DNA of 64,000 bases, from the NCBI GenBank assembly GCA_018268315.1, contig JAFDWU010000002.1, positions 62,001 through 126,000 of the forward strand, read 5' to 3'. A program made the translations under genes and the position numbers. This stretch comes from Armatimonadota bacterium. GTDB taxonomy: Bacteria; Armatimonadota; Fimbriimonadia; Fimbriimonadales; Fimbriimonadaceae. Under the pieces are notes generated by a model. It made no database searches. It had not been told where the DNA came from and saw nothing but the letters and a program-made list of their open reading frames with translations. This document shows, one piece after another, positions 51,533 to 60,412 of this stretch. Numbering within the stretch: the stretch's first letter is position 1; every line of letters begins with the position of its first letter.

Positions 51533-51581
51533 CCGCAAGGACCGGGCCAAACTAAAGGAGTCGCGAGTTAAGGAGCACCAG

Positions 51582-52808
51582 TTGGAAATCCCATTGCAAG
51601 AATTCAAAATCAAGCTCATAAACGATTTTAAGCCGTGGGGTCAAAGACTGATCGATGTCGTGGAGGCGATTGCCCACCCGGATGAGGTTTATACCGAGAT
51701 GCAAGCGAGCGAAGCTGCTCGTGATAGAGCCCTAAGGCTGGTCAAGTTTGCCCCCCATCTAGTCTCGGCGCTCGGCTGGCGGCCCTCGGTGTTGAAATCC
51801 GTTGTCGGCGGCAAGCGCGTCTCGGTCGACACGGTTGTCAACAATTTCAAGGCTCTCCCGATAAGCACCAGTGAGCCAGATCTTGCCGAGGCATTTGTCT
51901 CAAGCCACCAATTTCTTCAGGCCGACTGGCTGCTTAATGCAGGGTTTGACCTCTGGGTTGCCACCTCTCGGCTGACGGAAGCCCTGATCGTCCACTCCAT
52001 TGAGCGATTGGGCCTCGACTTCGATGTCTTCGCCCTCGGCGAACTCGCCCGGCTTGAGGTTGGGCCGAGCATGGAGATCGAGCTAATGCTTCTTGCAAGA
52101 GCCGACAACCAAGAGGTTTCCGAGGCCGAAGCGATGCGGTTGGTCCGGTTCTTCCAAGCTCTACAGCAGCACGGCATTGAACTGTCCGCGAGGCTCATCG
52201 GACTAAACGGCGTGGTCAATGAAGAAGCCCTGAAAGAATATGACTTGATGGCGCTGCCGCTTCCTTTACGGTTCGCATTGGGTCAAGCCCGCCTGATAGC
52301 TGGCCGGCCGTTAGGAGAGCAGGTTCAACGGATTGGTTATGCGGTCCCTCTAACGCCGGACCGGCTTCGAGAACTCAGCCAGTTTAAGAAGCATGAGGAG
52401 AACACCCACCTCCAACCCCCCAATGAGCTGCGCAATTTGTATCACGGCCACGGCGGCCTGCAGGATATTGAGTGGCTCGTTCACATGCACGAGTTGCGCT
52501 ACCCCGGAGCAACCCAGGCAGGCACCACGCTTGATATGAAGGAGCGCTTGCGCAGCCTCGCAAGATCGGGATTCCTCAATGCGCTGGAACTCGAGGTGCT
52601 TTTGGAGGGCCATGACGAAAGGTTGCGACTTCGCGAATATCTTGCGGTGCTAGGCGTTGAGAAGGTGCCGGAGAATCCCGACAAGCTTGCGCTGCTCGCC
52701 GAACTGTGGCAGGTGAAGGATGGAAATGAGTTCTTGAAACAGCACGAGCGTTCAATGGAGACCGTCCGTCAGATATTCTTAGGTACATTGGATCGGTTCA
52801 AAGCCTAG
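51582..52808 (+). CDS. Half-length GlnE-family protein with altered catalytic motif
   Basis: A 408-residue protein, less than half of a full glutamine-synthetase adenylyltransferase (about 950). The family pattern is readable: a LTEALIVHSIERLG helix, GELARLEVGPSMEIELMLLARAD at 153-175, RLIAGRPLGE at 238-245, and GGLQDIEWLVHMHEL at 291-305 (GlnE: GGIRDIEFxVQ). Where active enzymes have S-D-x-D, this one has M-E-I-E (Glu165, Glu167), and the glycine pair of GKLGG is also changed. It may be inactive, altered, or a regulator. The TTG start has AAGGAGCACCAG upstream. plsY follows by 10 nt. Confidence 0.72.
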   Translation: MEIPLQEFKIKLINDFKPWGQRLIDVVEAIAHPDEVYTEMQASEAARDRALRLVKFAPHLVSALGWRPSVLKSVVGGKRVSVDTVVNNFKALPISTSEPDLAEAFVSSHQFLQADWLLNAGFDLWVATSRLTEALIVHSIERLGLDFDVFALGELARLEVGPSMEIELMLLARADNQEVSEAEAMRLVRFFQALQQHGIELSARLIGLNGVVNEEALKEYDLMALPLPLRFALGQARLIAGRPLGEQVQRIGYAVPLTPDRLRELSQFKKHEENTHLQPPNELRNLYHGHGGLQDIEWLVHMHELRYPGATQAGTTLDMKERLRSLARSGFLNALELEVLLEGHDERLRLREYLAVLGVEKVPENPDKLALLAELWQVKDGNEFLKQHERSMETVRQIFLGTLDRFKA

Positions 52809-52818
52809 GTTCGCCCGC

Positions 52819-53487
52819 ATGCTTTTTGCACTTTTTGCTTTCGCATACGTCCTCGGCGCGATCCCCTTCGGGGTGATCGTTGCTCGTGCCTCAGGCGTTG
52901 ACATCATGACAACCGGCAGCGGCAACATCGGCGCCACCAATGTTCACCGCACACTAGGAGCGGGAAAGAGCATCCCTGTCTTTCTTCTGGATGTTGGCAA
53001 AGGCTTTGTGCCCTCATTCATTGCCCTGACTTCCTTCGGCCGATCCGATCTTGCCTTCTTGGTCGGTTTGACCGCGGTGCTAGGGCACTGCCTCAGCATC
53101 TTCCTCAAATTCAAGGGCGGCAAAGGCGTTGCCACTGGGCTTGGCGTGCTCATTGGTAGCGTGCCACCCGTTGCGGGGCTCGCCTTTTCAATCTTCGTAG
53201 TCGTCTTGGCGGTCACCCGCTACCTCAGCCTGGGATCAATCATCGCAAGCCTTGCGCTAGTCCCGCTTGGTCTGGCCTTCCACGAGCCTTTAGCGGTCAA
53301 CGTCTGCCTCGGCTGCCTCACCCTGTTTGTCGTCCTGCGCCACCGCAAGAACATCGAACGGCTTAGAAGCGGAAATGAGCCTAAATTCTTTCTGAAGGGC
53401 GCTCCCCAGACGGCAGCCGTCGAAGGTCCGCCGGAACCCCTCCAGTCCCAAACAAAGTCCGAAGAAGTGGTGCCATTTAGCGGATGA
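52819..53487 (+). CDS. plsY: Glycerol-3-phosphate acyltransferase PlsY
   Basis: A 222-residue PlsY that acylates glycerol 3-phosphate from acyl-phosphate, the first phospholipid step. Motifs: GAIPFGVI, GSGNIGATNVHRTLG, GHCLSIFLKFKGGKGVATGLG and HRKNIERLRSGNEPKF. About five hydrophobic helices are seen. A C-terminal tail of about 30 residues (Pro/Glu/Gln rich) is longer than usual. The next gene starts in ATGA at its stop, placing plsY at the head of a lipid/LPS-type operon. Confidence 0.96.
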   Translation: MLFALFAFAYVLGAIPFGVIVARASGVDIMTTGSGNIGATNVHRTLGAGKSIPVFLLDVGKGFVPSFIALTSFGRSDLAFLVGLTAVLGHCLSIFLKFKGGKGVATGLGVLIGSVPPVAGLAFSIFVVVLAVTRYLSLGSIIASLALVPLGLAFHEPLAVNVCLGCLTLFVVLRHRKNIERLRSGNEPKFFLKGAPQTAAVEGPPEPLQSQTKSEEVVPFSG

Positions 53488-54275
53488 CCACGCAGCAGTT
53501 ACTCGAATCTCCCGCCTACGTGGTGATGTCAATCGTGATCTGGATACCGATCACGGTGTGGATCATCTCCATGGTCCACTGGGCCGTTAGCGGTGAAATT
53601 GATGTACTCACGGCGTTTCTTGGCGTCTGCACGGCGTTGGGCCTGGGCATTCTCGCCATTGTCCCACCCGCCCCGTTTTGCACCCCCCTTGCGTCTGCGG
53701 CTGCCTTCTTGACCGTATTGCTGTATCCCTATTTCCGAAACATGAACGAGAAGCGGCAACTTGGGGCACTGGAAGTTCAGGGCGTTGAAAAGGCTTATGA
53801 GCAATTAGCATTCCGTCCGGATAACGTTGGCGCCAAGCTGAAGCTTGCGAAGCTACTGTGGGGACGCGGTCTGTACGGATATGCTATCGCTATTAGCGAA
53901 AAGACGCTCCGGGGGCTCCCCGAAAACGTCTTTCATGAGGAGTTCAAGATGCTGACCTCATGGAAGAACCAATTTCGCGAAAAGCCAACCAGTCTTCCCT
54001 GCCTTGACTGCGGAACTCAAAATGACCCCGGGAACCTTCACTGCAAGCGTTGCGGCGCCCCGTTCTTGCTTTACTATGCTCGTGGCGCATGGCTTGGCCC
54101 GGACCTTACGAAGCGCGTTCTGAATGGATGGGTTGCGGCGATGGCCCTTATTGTTGGCTTTCCAGCGGCTGCTATGACCTTGAATCGGGTCCTGATAATC
54201 CCTGCCGTCATCATTCTCGGAGGGGCTGCGGGCTACTTCACCTATTTGGCCGTGAAGCCATCCAGCACTTCATGA
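53484..54275 (+). CDS. Membrane protein with TPR-like helix and zinc ribbon
   Basis: A 263-residue protein of unknown function. Two or three TM helices lie in residues 12-78, a soluble helical segment (VEKAYEQLAFRPDNVGAKLKLAKLLW, TPR-like) at about 98-150, a zinc ribbon (CLDCGTQNDPGNLHCKRCG, about 173-190), and two further TM helices at the end. The same trio (zinc ribbon, TPR, TM) occurs in the 46783-48015 protein in a different order. It starts in ATGA at the plsY stop and ends in ATGA at lptF, so it is embedded in the envelope operon. Confidence 0.78.
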   Translation: MTTQQLLESPAYVVMSIVIWIPITVWIISMVHWAVSGEIDVLTAFLGVCTALGLGILAIVPPAPFCTPLASAAAFLTVLLYPYFRNMNEKRQLGALEVQGVEKAYEQLAFRPDNVGAKLKLAKLLWGRGLYGYAIAISEKTLRGLPENVFHEEFKMLTSWKNQFREKPTSLPCLDCGTQNDPGNLHCKRCGAPFLLYYARGAWLGPDLTKRVLNGWVAAMALIVGFPAAAMTLNRVLIIPAVIILGGAAGYFTYLAVKPSSTS

Positions 54276-55345
54276 AACGACTGGATCGCTACGTAATCCG
54301 TGAACTTCTAGTCCCCTTCTTCATTGGCACGTTCGCGGTTGTGCTGATGTTCCAGGCCAATCAGCTGATGGCCGATTTCAAAACGTACTCCATCCAGCAT
54401 GTGCCGACCATTGCAATCGTTCAATTGGTCCTGCTGAAAACGCCGTTCTACCTTCAGCTCACGTTGCCGGTCGGAGTCTCCCTGGCGACTTCCCTTGCCT
54501 TCAGCCGCCTGACCCGGGAAAGCGAGCTCACCGCAATGCGCGTCGCCGGCGCGCGGATACTGCGGGTGGTTATGCCGGCGGCCGCATTTGGGCTCCTCGT
54601 TGGTGTTGGCAATTTCTTCATCGTGGAGAAGCTGATGCCGCAAAGCGAGCGGCAATTCCGCAAGCTTTCCATCCAGGTAGGCGTTCTTGGCGCAGCCCCC
54701 GACTTTGCCTCCAATGTTACGATCAAGCTGAAGAATTACGTTGCCTTCATAGGCACCGTAAGCCGGGCTCGCGATGGGGCAGCCCAACTCTCGGACATCC
54801 TGCTTTACGATCGCCACATTTCCGGCTCTGAGGTGCTGATGACGGCGCCAACCGGAAGATTTAAGGACGGGATTTGGACGCTTCAGAAACCGTACGTCCA
54901 TGTGCTTAAAGACAAGAGCTTGGTGCTTGCCGAGTCGCGATCAGACATGATCCTGAACGAGAAGATTCCCCTCCAAGACCTGTTCATGGCCCCGATGCCG
55001 GAAGAGCAGAATGCCGCCGAGCTTAGACAAGCGATTAACGGCGCACATAAGCTTGGGCAAAGCACGAACAGCATGGAAGTGGTGTATCACACCAAGTTCT
55101 CCGTGCCGGCGGCATGCATGATTTTCGCGTTTACCGCTCCAATCTTTTCAATCATCTTTGCGCGGCACGGTGGCCTTGCGGGTGTGCTTCTCAGCATCAT
55201 CCTAGTCTTTGCCTACTACAACGGCTTCGTAATTTCCACCGAAATCCTTGGCCGTACGGGACTCGTGCCGCCCATTATCGCCGCCTGGCTACCCAACTTT
55301 ATCTTTGCCGCCCTGGGCTTTTTCGCCTTGCGGAGGCTTGAGTGA
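54272..55345 (+). CDS. lptF: LptF/LptG family LPS-transport permease
   Basis: A 357-residue permease. The N-terminus MKRLDRYVIRELLVPFFIGTF is the family start; three TM helices lie at about 10-100, a beta-jellyroll periplasmic domain at about 140-260, and three more TM helices end at FAALGFFALRRLE. It belongs to the LptB2FG extractor. Only one such gene is here; a paralogue may be elsewhere. It is coupled by ATGA to the gene before and GTGA to lptD, which supports export of a lipid-linked glycan or LPS-like molecule. Confidence 0.9.
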   Translation: MKRLDRYVIRELLVPFFIGTFAVVLMFQANQLMADFKTYSIQHVPTIAIVQLVLLKTPFYLQLTLPVGVSLATSLAFSRLTRESELTAMRVAGARILRVVMPAAAFGLLVGVGNFFIVEKLMPQSERQFRKLSIQVGVLGAAPDFASNVTIKLKNYVAFIGTVSRARDGAAQLSDILLYDRHISGSEVLMTAPTGRFKDGIWTLQKPYVHVLKDKSLVLAESRSDMILNEKIPLQDLFMAPMPEEQNAAELRQAINGAHKLGQSTNSMEVVYHTKFSVPAACMIFAFTAPIFSIIFARHGGLAGVLLSIILVFAYYNGFVISTEILGRTGLVPPIIAAWLPNFIFAALGFFALRRLE

Positions 55346-57651
55346 GCACCCTCCTTGCTGCCCTCCTGATGGTGACAAGGCCAACCTGGGATGGCGGAGC
55401 GGCATTCTTTACGCAGTCGGCAATTGAAGCTCTGCGAAGCTCCGGTTTGCTTCCCAAAGGGCAAGAACCAAGCAATCCCATGGGACCCAGCGGCTTTCCG
55501 CCTTCCAAGCCTAAAACCGGGAATTTGGGCCAACCGATCGACGAGAACCGCCTCTTTAGAATCATCCACGCGGACGAAGCAAGCCGCGACACCAAAGGGC
55601 ATGTCCACGCCTCCGGCAGCCTCGAAATTCGGTTCCAGGGCTACCACTGCTTTGCCGACGAAGCCGAAGGAGACGAGAACACAGAAGTCTTCACTTTCCG
55701 TGGCAATGTCACGGTTCTCAGCAAGACTTCCGTGGTTCGAGGCGATGAAATCACGGTCGATTTCAAGAAGAAGGTCTATGCCTCTCGGAAATCGCAAGCA
55801 GAAATCCTTCCTGGGTTCAGAGGCACGATTCTCAAGGACCGTATCTATCTAAACAGCCGCGAGAGTGAGGGCAGCGAAAACATCATTCTTGCCCGAGACA
55901 CGGACTTCACTTCATGCGGCAACATCGAGCCGCATTACGACTTCCAGAGTGAGGATGCGAAGATCATTCCCGGCAAGCGAGCCATCCTTCGGCATTCAAA
56001 GCTCTTCATCAACGGGCACAAGATTCTCGACCTGCCGTACTTTGTCCTCCCCCTTGAAGATCCGCGAGATCACCCTCTGCCCGTTGTGGGACATACCCAA
56101 ATCGAGGGCTACTACATCAAGAACACGTTCAGTCTCGATGTCCCCGGTGACAACACCTTGCGGGCGCGCACAGATTACTTTACGAGGCTTGGCAACGCCT
56201 TCGGCGGAGATTATCGCTACGGGAAGAACCAGCAGGACGAACTGAAAGCGTATGGCTTGATCGAGGGACCGAAGTCGTTTCAGCTAGAAACGCATAACCG
56301 GGCTCAGTACCGTTGGGGCAGCCTTCAATTCGACAACTCCCTGGATAGCAACAACTACCTGTCCGCTCCCGGCGTCGTCAATGTCAACAACCGGTTCCAG
56401 GCATACGTGCAGTCGCGTTCGGGGAGTTCAACAATCTCGTTTGCCCGATATCGCAACGACGGCAATTCCTTCACCACCGAAAGCGACACGGTGGCTCTCT
56501 CCGACACCCGCAACTGGTCGCCCAGATTTCAAACCCAATGGAGTTCCATCCTATCCGACAACAAGAGCTCTTTTTCGGACAACACAAACGTGGAACGCAA
56601 AGAGCTCGACGTCAATCTGAAAGTCTCCGACGACCTTCGATTTGCCACCGCCCAGCTCGAATATCAGCGAGCAATTCCGGTAGGAACGATTAGCAACTTC
56701 TACTCGACCACCGACAAAACGCCGGTTTTCACGCTGAAGTCGGATTCAACAAAGCTGATCAGCAATCGCTCTTTCGAATTCCCCTTCCAAACGTCGCTTT
56801 CTTACGGCCAGTTCGTCGATTCGGTATCCCGACAGCTCGTGGACCAAACAATGTTCGACATTGATTGGAGCCGACGGAGCCGCCCGCAGCAAGCCTCGCA
56901 ATTTGACTTCAGCGGCAAGTTTCGGCAGAGCTTCAACTCCGACGACACCGCGCAGTTTCTCGTCAGCCTTAACCCTGGCTACTCCTACCGCTTTGGCGCC
57001 GGATCAACTTTTAACCTTCGATACAATTACAACCGCCCGCAAGGGTTCTCCCCGCTCGGATCAGATCAATTCGGCAGCACGAATTTGCTCTCCTCTGATC
57101 TCACCTGGAAGGCCACCCGTCAGCTCACGATTGGCGCGCAAACCGGATACGATTTCCTTGATTACGTGGGGCTGCAAACCCATTTCCAACAGCTTGGCGT
57201 TCGTGCGGACTACGACATCCGCAAAGATTTCCTACTTCGAACTCTTTCCTCATACGACCCCGCGCTGCGAACATGGTCGAACATCCGGGCCGATCTTAGC
57301 CTGCGGCAAGGACCAAGCTTCATGGCAATTGGCACCCGCTACGACGGCATCCGCCATCAGCTTGCCGCGCTCAACCTTTATGCCACCGCGCTGCGCTACG
57401 GTAAGGCCAGCTTTGACATGCGGGCGGCCTATGATGGCTTTCTCAAGCGGTTTGCCGCCCAGCAGTACGCGATGACTTACGACCTTCACGATGCCGAGCT
57501 AGTGGTAACGTATGACGACGCTTCCACCGGCTTCAACTCTGGAAAGCAGATCGGCATCTTCCTTCGGCTAAAGATCCTTCCGTTCGATAATTCCTTCGGA
57601 CTTGGCCGCCAGGGACAACCGATTGGCGGTGGGACCGGACGTGACTTCTGA
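55342..57651 (+). CDS. LptD/OstA-like outer-membrane beta-barrel protein
   Basis: A 769-residue protein. An OstA-like periplasmic beta domain (about 95-230) contains GNVTVLSKTSVVRGDEITVDFKKK and GKRAILRHSKLFINGHKILDLPYFVLPL, which are typical LptD/OstA strands. The remainder alternates polar and aromatic residues as in a beta-barrel (many Tyr/Phe/Asn strands). The start is a GTG in GTGA at the lptF stop. The predicted signal peptide is weak. Being coupled to lptF it probably inserts the exported lipid into the outer leaflet. It is not certain that it is LptD sensu stricto. Confidence 0.85.
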   Translation: MSTLLAALLMVTRPTWDGGAAFFTQSAIEALRSSGLLPKGQEPSNPMGPSGFPPSKPKTGNLGQPIDENRLFRIIHADEASRDTKGHVHASGSLEIRFQGYHCFADEAEGDENTEVFTFRGNVTVLSKTSVVRGDEITVDFKKKVYASRKSQAEILPGFRGTILKDRIYLNSRESEGSENIILARDTDFTSCGNIEPHYDFQSEDAKIIPGKRAILRHSKLFINGHKILDLPYFVLPLEDPRDHPLPVVGHTQIEGYYIKNTFSLDVPGDNTLRARTDYFTRLGNAFGGDYRYGKNQQDELKAYGLIEGPKSFQLETHNRAQYRWGSLQFDNSLDSNNYLSAPGVVNVNNRFQAYVQSRSGSSTISFARYRNDGNSFTTESDTVALSDTRNWSPRFQTQWSSILSDNKSSFSDNTNVERKELDVNLKVSDDLRFATAQLEYQRAIPVGTISNFYSTTDKTPVFTLKSDSTKLISNRSFEFPFQTSLSYGQFVDSVSRQLVDQTMFDIDWSRRSRPQQASQFDFSGKFRQSFNSDDTAQFLVSLNPGYSYRFGAGSTFNLRYNYNRPQGFSPLGSDQFGSTNLLSSDLTWKATRQLTIGAQTGYDFLDYVGLQTHFQQLGVRADYDIRKDFLLRTLSSYDPALRTWSNIRADLSLRQGPSFMAIGTRYDGIRHQLAALNLYATALRYGKASFDMRAAYDGFLKRFAAQQYAMTYDLHDAELVVTYDDASTGFNSGKQIGIFLRLKILPFDNSFGLGRQGQPIGGGTGRDF

Positions 57652-58436
57652 TGCGGCGAGCCTGGCGTGTATATGTAACCTTTGTTAAAAGCTCGATTCA
57701 ACGGGAGCTAGAATTCCGCGCCAACTTCATCGCTAAGGTGTTCCAGAGCGTCGGCTGGATGTTCTTCTTCCTGATGATGCTGCTGGTGATTTATCGAAAC
57801 ACCAGTAGCGTGGCCGGGTGGGGACGCGGCGGCGCGCTTGTGATGGCAGGAACATGCTTCATCATCGAGTACGTCCAGAACACGTTCTTCTACTCGCTGC
57901 TCGAAATCCCGGAGCAGGTCCGAAAGGGGACCCTCGATTTCGTAGTGACTAAGCCCATCGACTCACAGTTCTGGATAAGCTGCCGGAAGTTCAACTTCGC
58001 AAATGTTGGCGGGGCGCTGGGCGGGTTTGTCGTTGTTTTTATAGGACAAACTACATCACATATCCATCCAAACTTCGCTTCGTGGAGCGCCTACCTCTTT
58101 CAGTTATGTAGCGCGATTGTTATTTTCTACTCGTTCAACATGGCGCTGATGGCGACCGGCATTTGGCTGGTGCGGGTGGACAATCTTTTCGTCCTTGGGG
58201 AGTCCGTCCTGCAGGTGGCGCGCTACCCGATGGACATTTTCTCAAACGGCATTAAGCAGTTCATGACGAACGTGGTGCCTCTTGCTTTCCTCGCCTATTT
58301 CCCCGCTAAGAGCCTAATCGTGGCCATCACGCCAAGTCAGCTTGGCCTTTCCCTGGCATGGTCAACTGCCGCGTTTCTGTTTGGCCGCTATTTCTGGCGA
58401 TTCGCCGTTCGCAGCTATACATCCGCAAGCAGTTAG
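57651..58436 (+). CDS. ABC-2 type permease (ABC2_membrane_6-like)
   Basis: A 261-residue permease with six hydrophobic segments. The KSSIQRELEFRANFIAKVFQSVGWMFFF start, EYVQNTFFYSLLEIPEQVRKGTLDFVVTKPID and the PMDIFSNGIKQFMTNVVPLAFLAYFPAKSL block match the DUF990/ABC2_membrane_6 family. Those usually function with a second permease and an ATPase, neither of which is in the window. The ATG shares a base with the lptD-like stop (TGATG). Substrate is unknown. Confidence 0.88.
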   Translation: MRRAWRVYVTFVKSSIQRELEFRANFIAKVFQSVGWMFFFLMMLLVIYRNTSSVAGWGRGGALVMAGTCFIIEYVQNTFFYSLLEIPEQVRKGTLDFVVTKPIDSQFWISCRKFNFANVGGALGGFVVVFIGQTTSHIHPNFASWSAYLFQLCSAIVIFYSFNMALMATGIWLVRVDNLFVLGESVLQVARYPMDIFSNGIKQFMTNVVPLAFLAYFPAKSLIVAITPSQLGLSLAWSTAAFLFGRYFWRFAVRSYTSASS

Positions 58437-58443
58437 GCGCAAG

Positions 58444-58449
58444 TAGAAT
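58444..58449 (+). promoter_or_regulatory. -10-like TAGAAT, 8 nt before ATG (leaderless type)
   Basis: TAGAAT, then AACGCTCG, then ATG 58458. Confidence 0.6.
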
Positions 58450-58457
58450 AACGCTCG

Positions 58458-60392
58458 ATGCTCGGCGCGCTCATAACCTTCATCTTCGCGAAAGGCATTA
58501 GCGCGCTTGGAAGAAGTTTCGTAAAGGCTCGGTGGTCAACCGGCGACGGAGTTTCCGATTGGGGCGTCGGCGGTTTAGTCGGGTTGGGGCTTGTTGGCCT
58601 CATGGTGCTTCCCATTGGCCTTATCCCAGGCGGGCTGAAGATCGTCCCCGCTCTCGCTTGGCTGCCTGCCCTCTACGGTCTATTCCTGCTATCCAAAGAG
58701 GTTCCTGCTTACTTCAAGCGTAAGTATTCAATCGAAGAGAAGTGCCTTGGCGCCACGCTTCTAGTGTCAGTACTGGTCGCGCTTGTTATGGTCCTCACGC
58801 CTAGCAACACACTGGACTGGGACACCCTTGCCTACCACCTGGCCGTGCCAAAGCTGTGGCTTACCGCTGGGCAGATCCAGTACATCCCCTACATCCACCA
58901 CAGCAACTTCCCGCAGACCATCGACCATCTGTCTCTCCTCGGTCTCGCCTGGGGCGGCGAATCGGGGGCTAAGGCGTTTCAGGCGGTGTTCTTCAGCCTC
59001 GGCCTTCTATCTTTGTTTGGGTTGGCGCGGGCTAACTACGGCAAAGCCGCCGCCCCCTGGGCCGCGCTTTGCCTTATCGCAATCCCGGTCGCGCTTTGGG
59101 AATCGGGCACCGCCTATATCGATGTCGGCAACGGCCTTTACGCCGGTCTCGGGATGTATTTCGCCGCCCGATTCATCGCGAAGAAAGACCCCAAGAACCT
59201 CGTCCTTTGCGGAATCCTGCTTGGCCTAGCAGCAGGAAGCAAATACACCGGCCTGCAGACCATCGGCACGACGGCGCTTGTGCTTTTTGCCGCCGGCGCC
59301 TTCGCTGGCAAGGCGGCAAGCGGATTTCGTAGCGCCGCCACCGTTGGCGTCATTGCCCTTGCCCTATGCGCGCCTTGGTATATCAAGAACGTCGCGTTCA
59401 CCGGTAACCCGGTTTATCCGTTCTTCTATTCCAAGATCGGCGGCAAAAACTGGAGCGACTTCAACTCGAAAATCTACACCGAGGAGCAGCAAACGTTTGG
59501 CGTCGCCCGCAAGGAAGGAGGCGGGCATGATCTCAAGCAGTTCGGTCACGCCGTGCTAGGGCTTGCCTATCAGCCGGGTCGTTACACAAACCCAGATCAG
59601 CTTCATGGCGGAGGATTTCCGATGGGAGCGGTCGGCTTCATCCCCGCCGCCATCCTGCTGCTGTGGCTGATTAGCGGCTCGCTCACCGCGCTTGAAGGCG
59701 CAGTGATTGCAAACGTGCTGCTCAGCTTTGTGCTTTGGTTTTTCCTTAGCCAGCAGAGTCGCTACGTCATCGGCTTCTCGGTTCCCTTGTGCATCATCGC
59801 CGGCGGCGCGACCACCCGCTTCACCATTTCGCGTCTCGTGCAGGGCGCGATCGCTATTCAGGCGATGGCAAGCCTGTATGTGGTGAAAACCTTCGTGCTG
59901 GATGCGCGCCTACCGGTGCTGCTTGGAAAGCAATCGGAGCAGGATTATCTGAACGCCACCGCGCGGTTCTACAAGAACGCCCAGTTCATCAATGCGAACA
60001 AATACGGCAAGGTTGCGCTGTTCAACGAGGTCTTCGGCTACTTCCTCGATGTGCCCTACATGTGGGCGAACCCGGGCCACAGCACCCTGATTCCTTACGA
60101 AACCCTGCAAACCGGACCTGAATTTGCCGCTTCCCTGAGGAGCCTCGGCATTACCCACGCCTACCTGAACTTCGGCGGCGGAATGGAGCAGCAAGACTTC
60201 ATCAAGCGCTGGCTGGAAGCGATGGGAATTGGCGCGCCCGCGCGGCCATTTACGCCCGAGGAACGACAGGCTCTTGATGCCGACCTGCGCTTGAAATGGA
60301 AGCGGCTTTTCGCCGACGCGGTAGCCAGCGGCAACTTCGTTCTCGTGCCCAATGACCAGATACGCGGCGCCCTCCTGTTTGAAGTGAAGTAA
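58458..60392 (+). CDS. Polytopic GT-C/GT39-like membrane protein
   Basis: A 644-residue protein with about ten to twelve TM helices. The loop after the first helices (NTLDWDTLAYHLAVPK) has the acidic motif and PK that characterise GT-C glycosyltransferases of the mannosyltransferase type. HSNFPQTIDHLSLLGL and a C-terminal soluble domain (about 480-644) follow. It probably transfers a sugar from a polyprenyl-phosphate donor in the periplasm. The gene is separated by 21 nt from the ABC-2 gene and has its own promoter. A GT2 that could make polyprenyl-phosphate sugar lies two genes downstream. Confidence 0.72.
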   Translation: MLGALITFIFAKGISALGRSFVKARWSTGDGVSDWGVGGLVGLGLVGLMVLPIGLIPGGLKIVPALAWLPALYGLFLLSKEVPAYFKRKYSIEEKCLGATLLVSVLVALVMVLTPSNTLDWDTLAYHLAVPKLWLTAGQIQYIPYIHHSNFPQTIDHLSLLGLAWGGESGAKAFQAVFFSLGLLSLFGLARANYGKAAAPWAALCLIAIPVALWESGTAYIDVGNGLYAGLGMYFAARFIAKKDPKNLVLCGILLGLAAGSKYTGLQTIGTTALVLFAAGAFAGKAASGFRSAATVGVIALALCAPWYIKNVAFTGNPVYPFFYSKIGGKNWSDFNSKIYTEEQQTFGVARKEGGGHDLKQFGHAVLGLAYQPGRYTNPDQLHGGGFPMGAVGFIPAAILLLWLISGSLTALEGAVIANVLLSFVLWFFLSQQSRYVIGFSVPLCIIAGGATTRFTISRLVQGAIAIQAMASLYVVKTFVLDARLPVLLGKQSEQDYLNATARFYKNAQFINANKYGKVALFNEVFGYFLDVPYMWANPGHSTLIPYETLQTGPEFAASLRSLGITHAYLNFGGGMEQQDFIKRWLEAMGIGAPARPFTPEERQALDADLRLKWKRLFADAVASGNFVLVPNDQIRGALLFEVK

Positions 60393-60398
60393 TCCAAG

Positions 60399-60404
60399 TA
60401 GAAT
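60399..60404 (+). promoter_or_regulatory. -10-like TAGAAT, 8 nt before GTG (leaderless type)
   Basis: TAGAAT, then CCACTTCC, then GTG 60413. Confidence 0.6.
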
Positions 60405-60412
60405 CCACTTCC

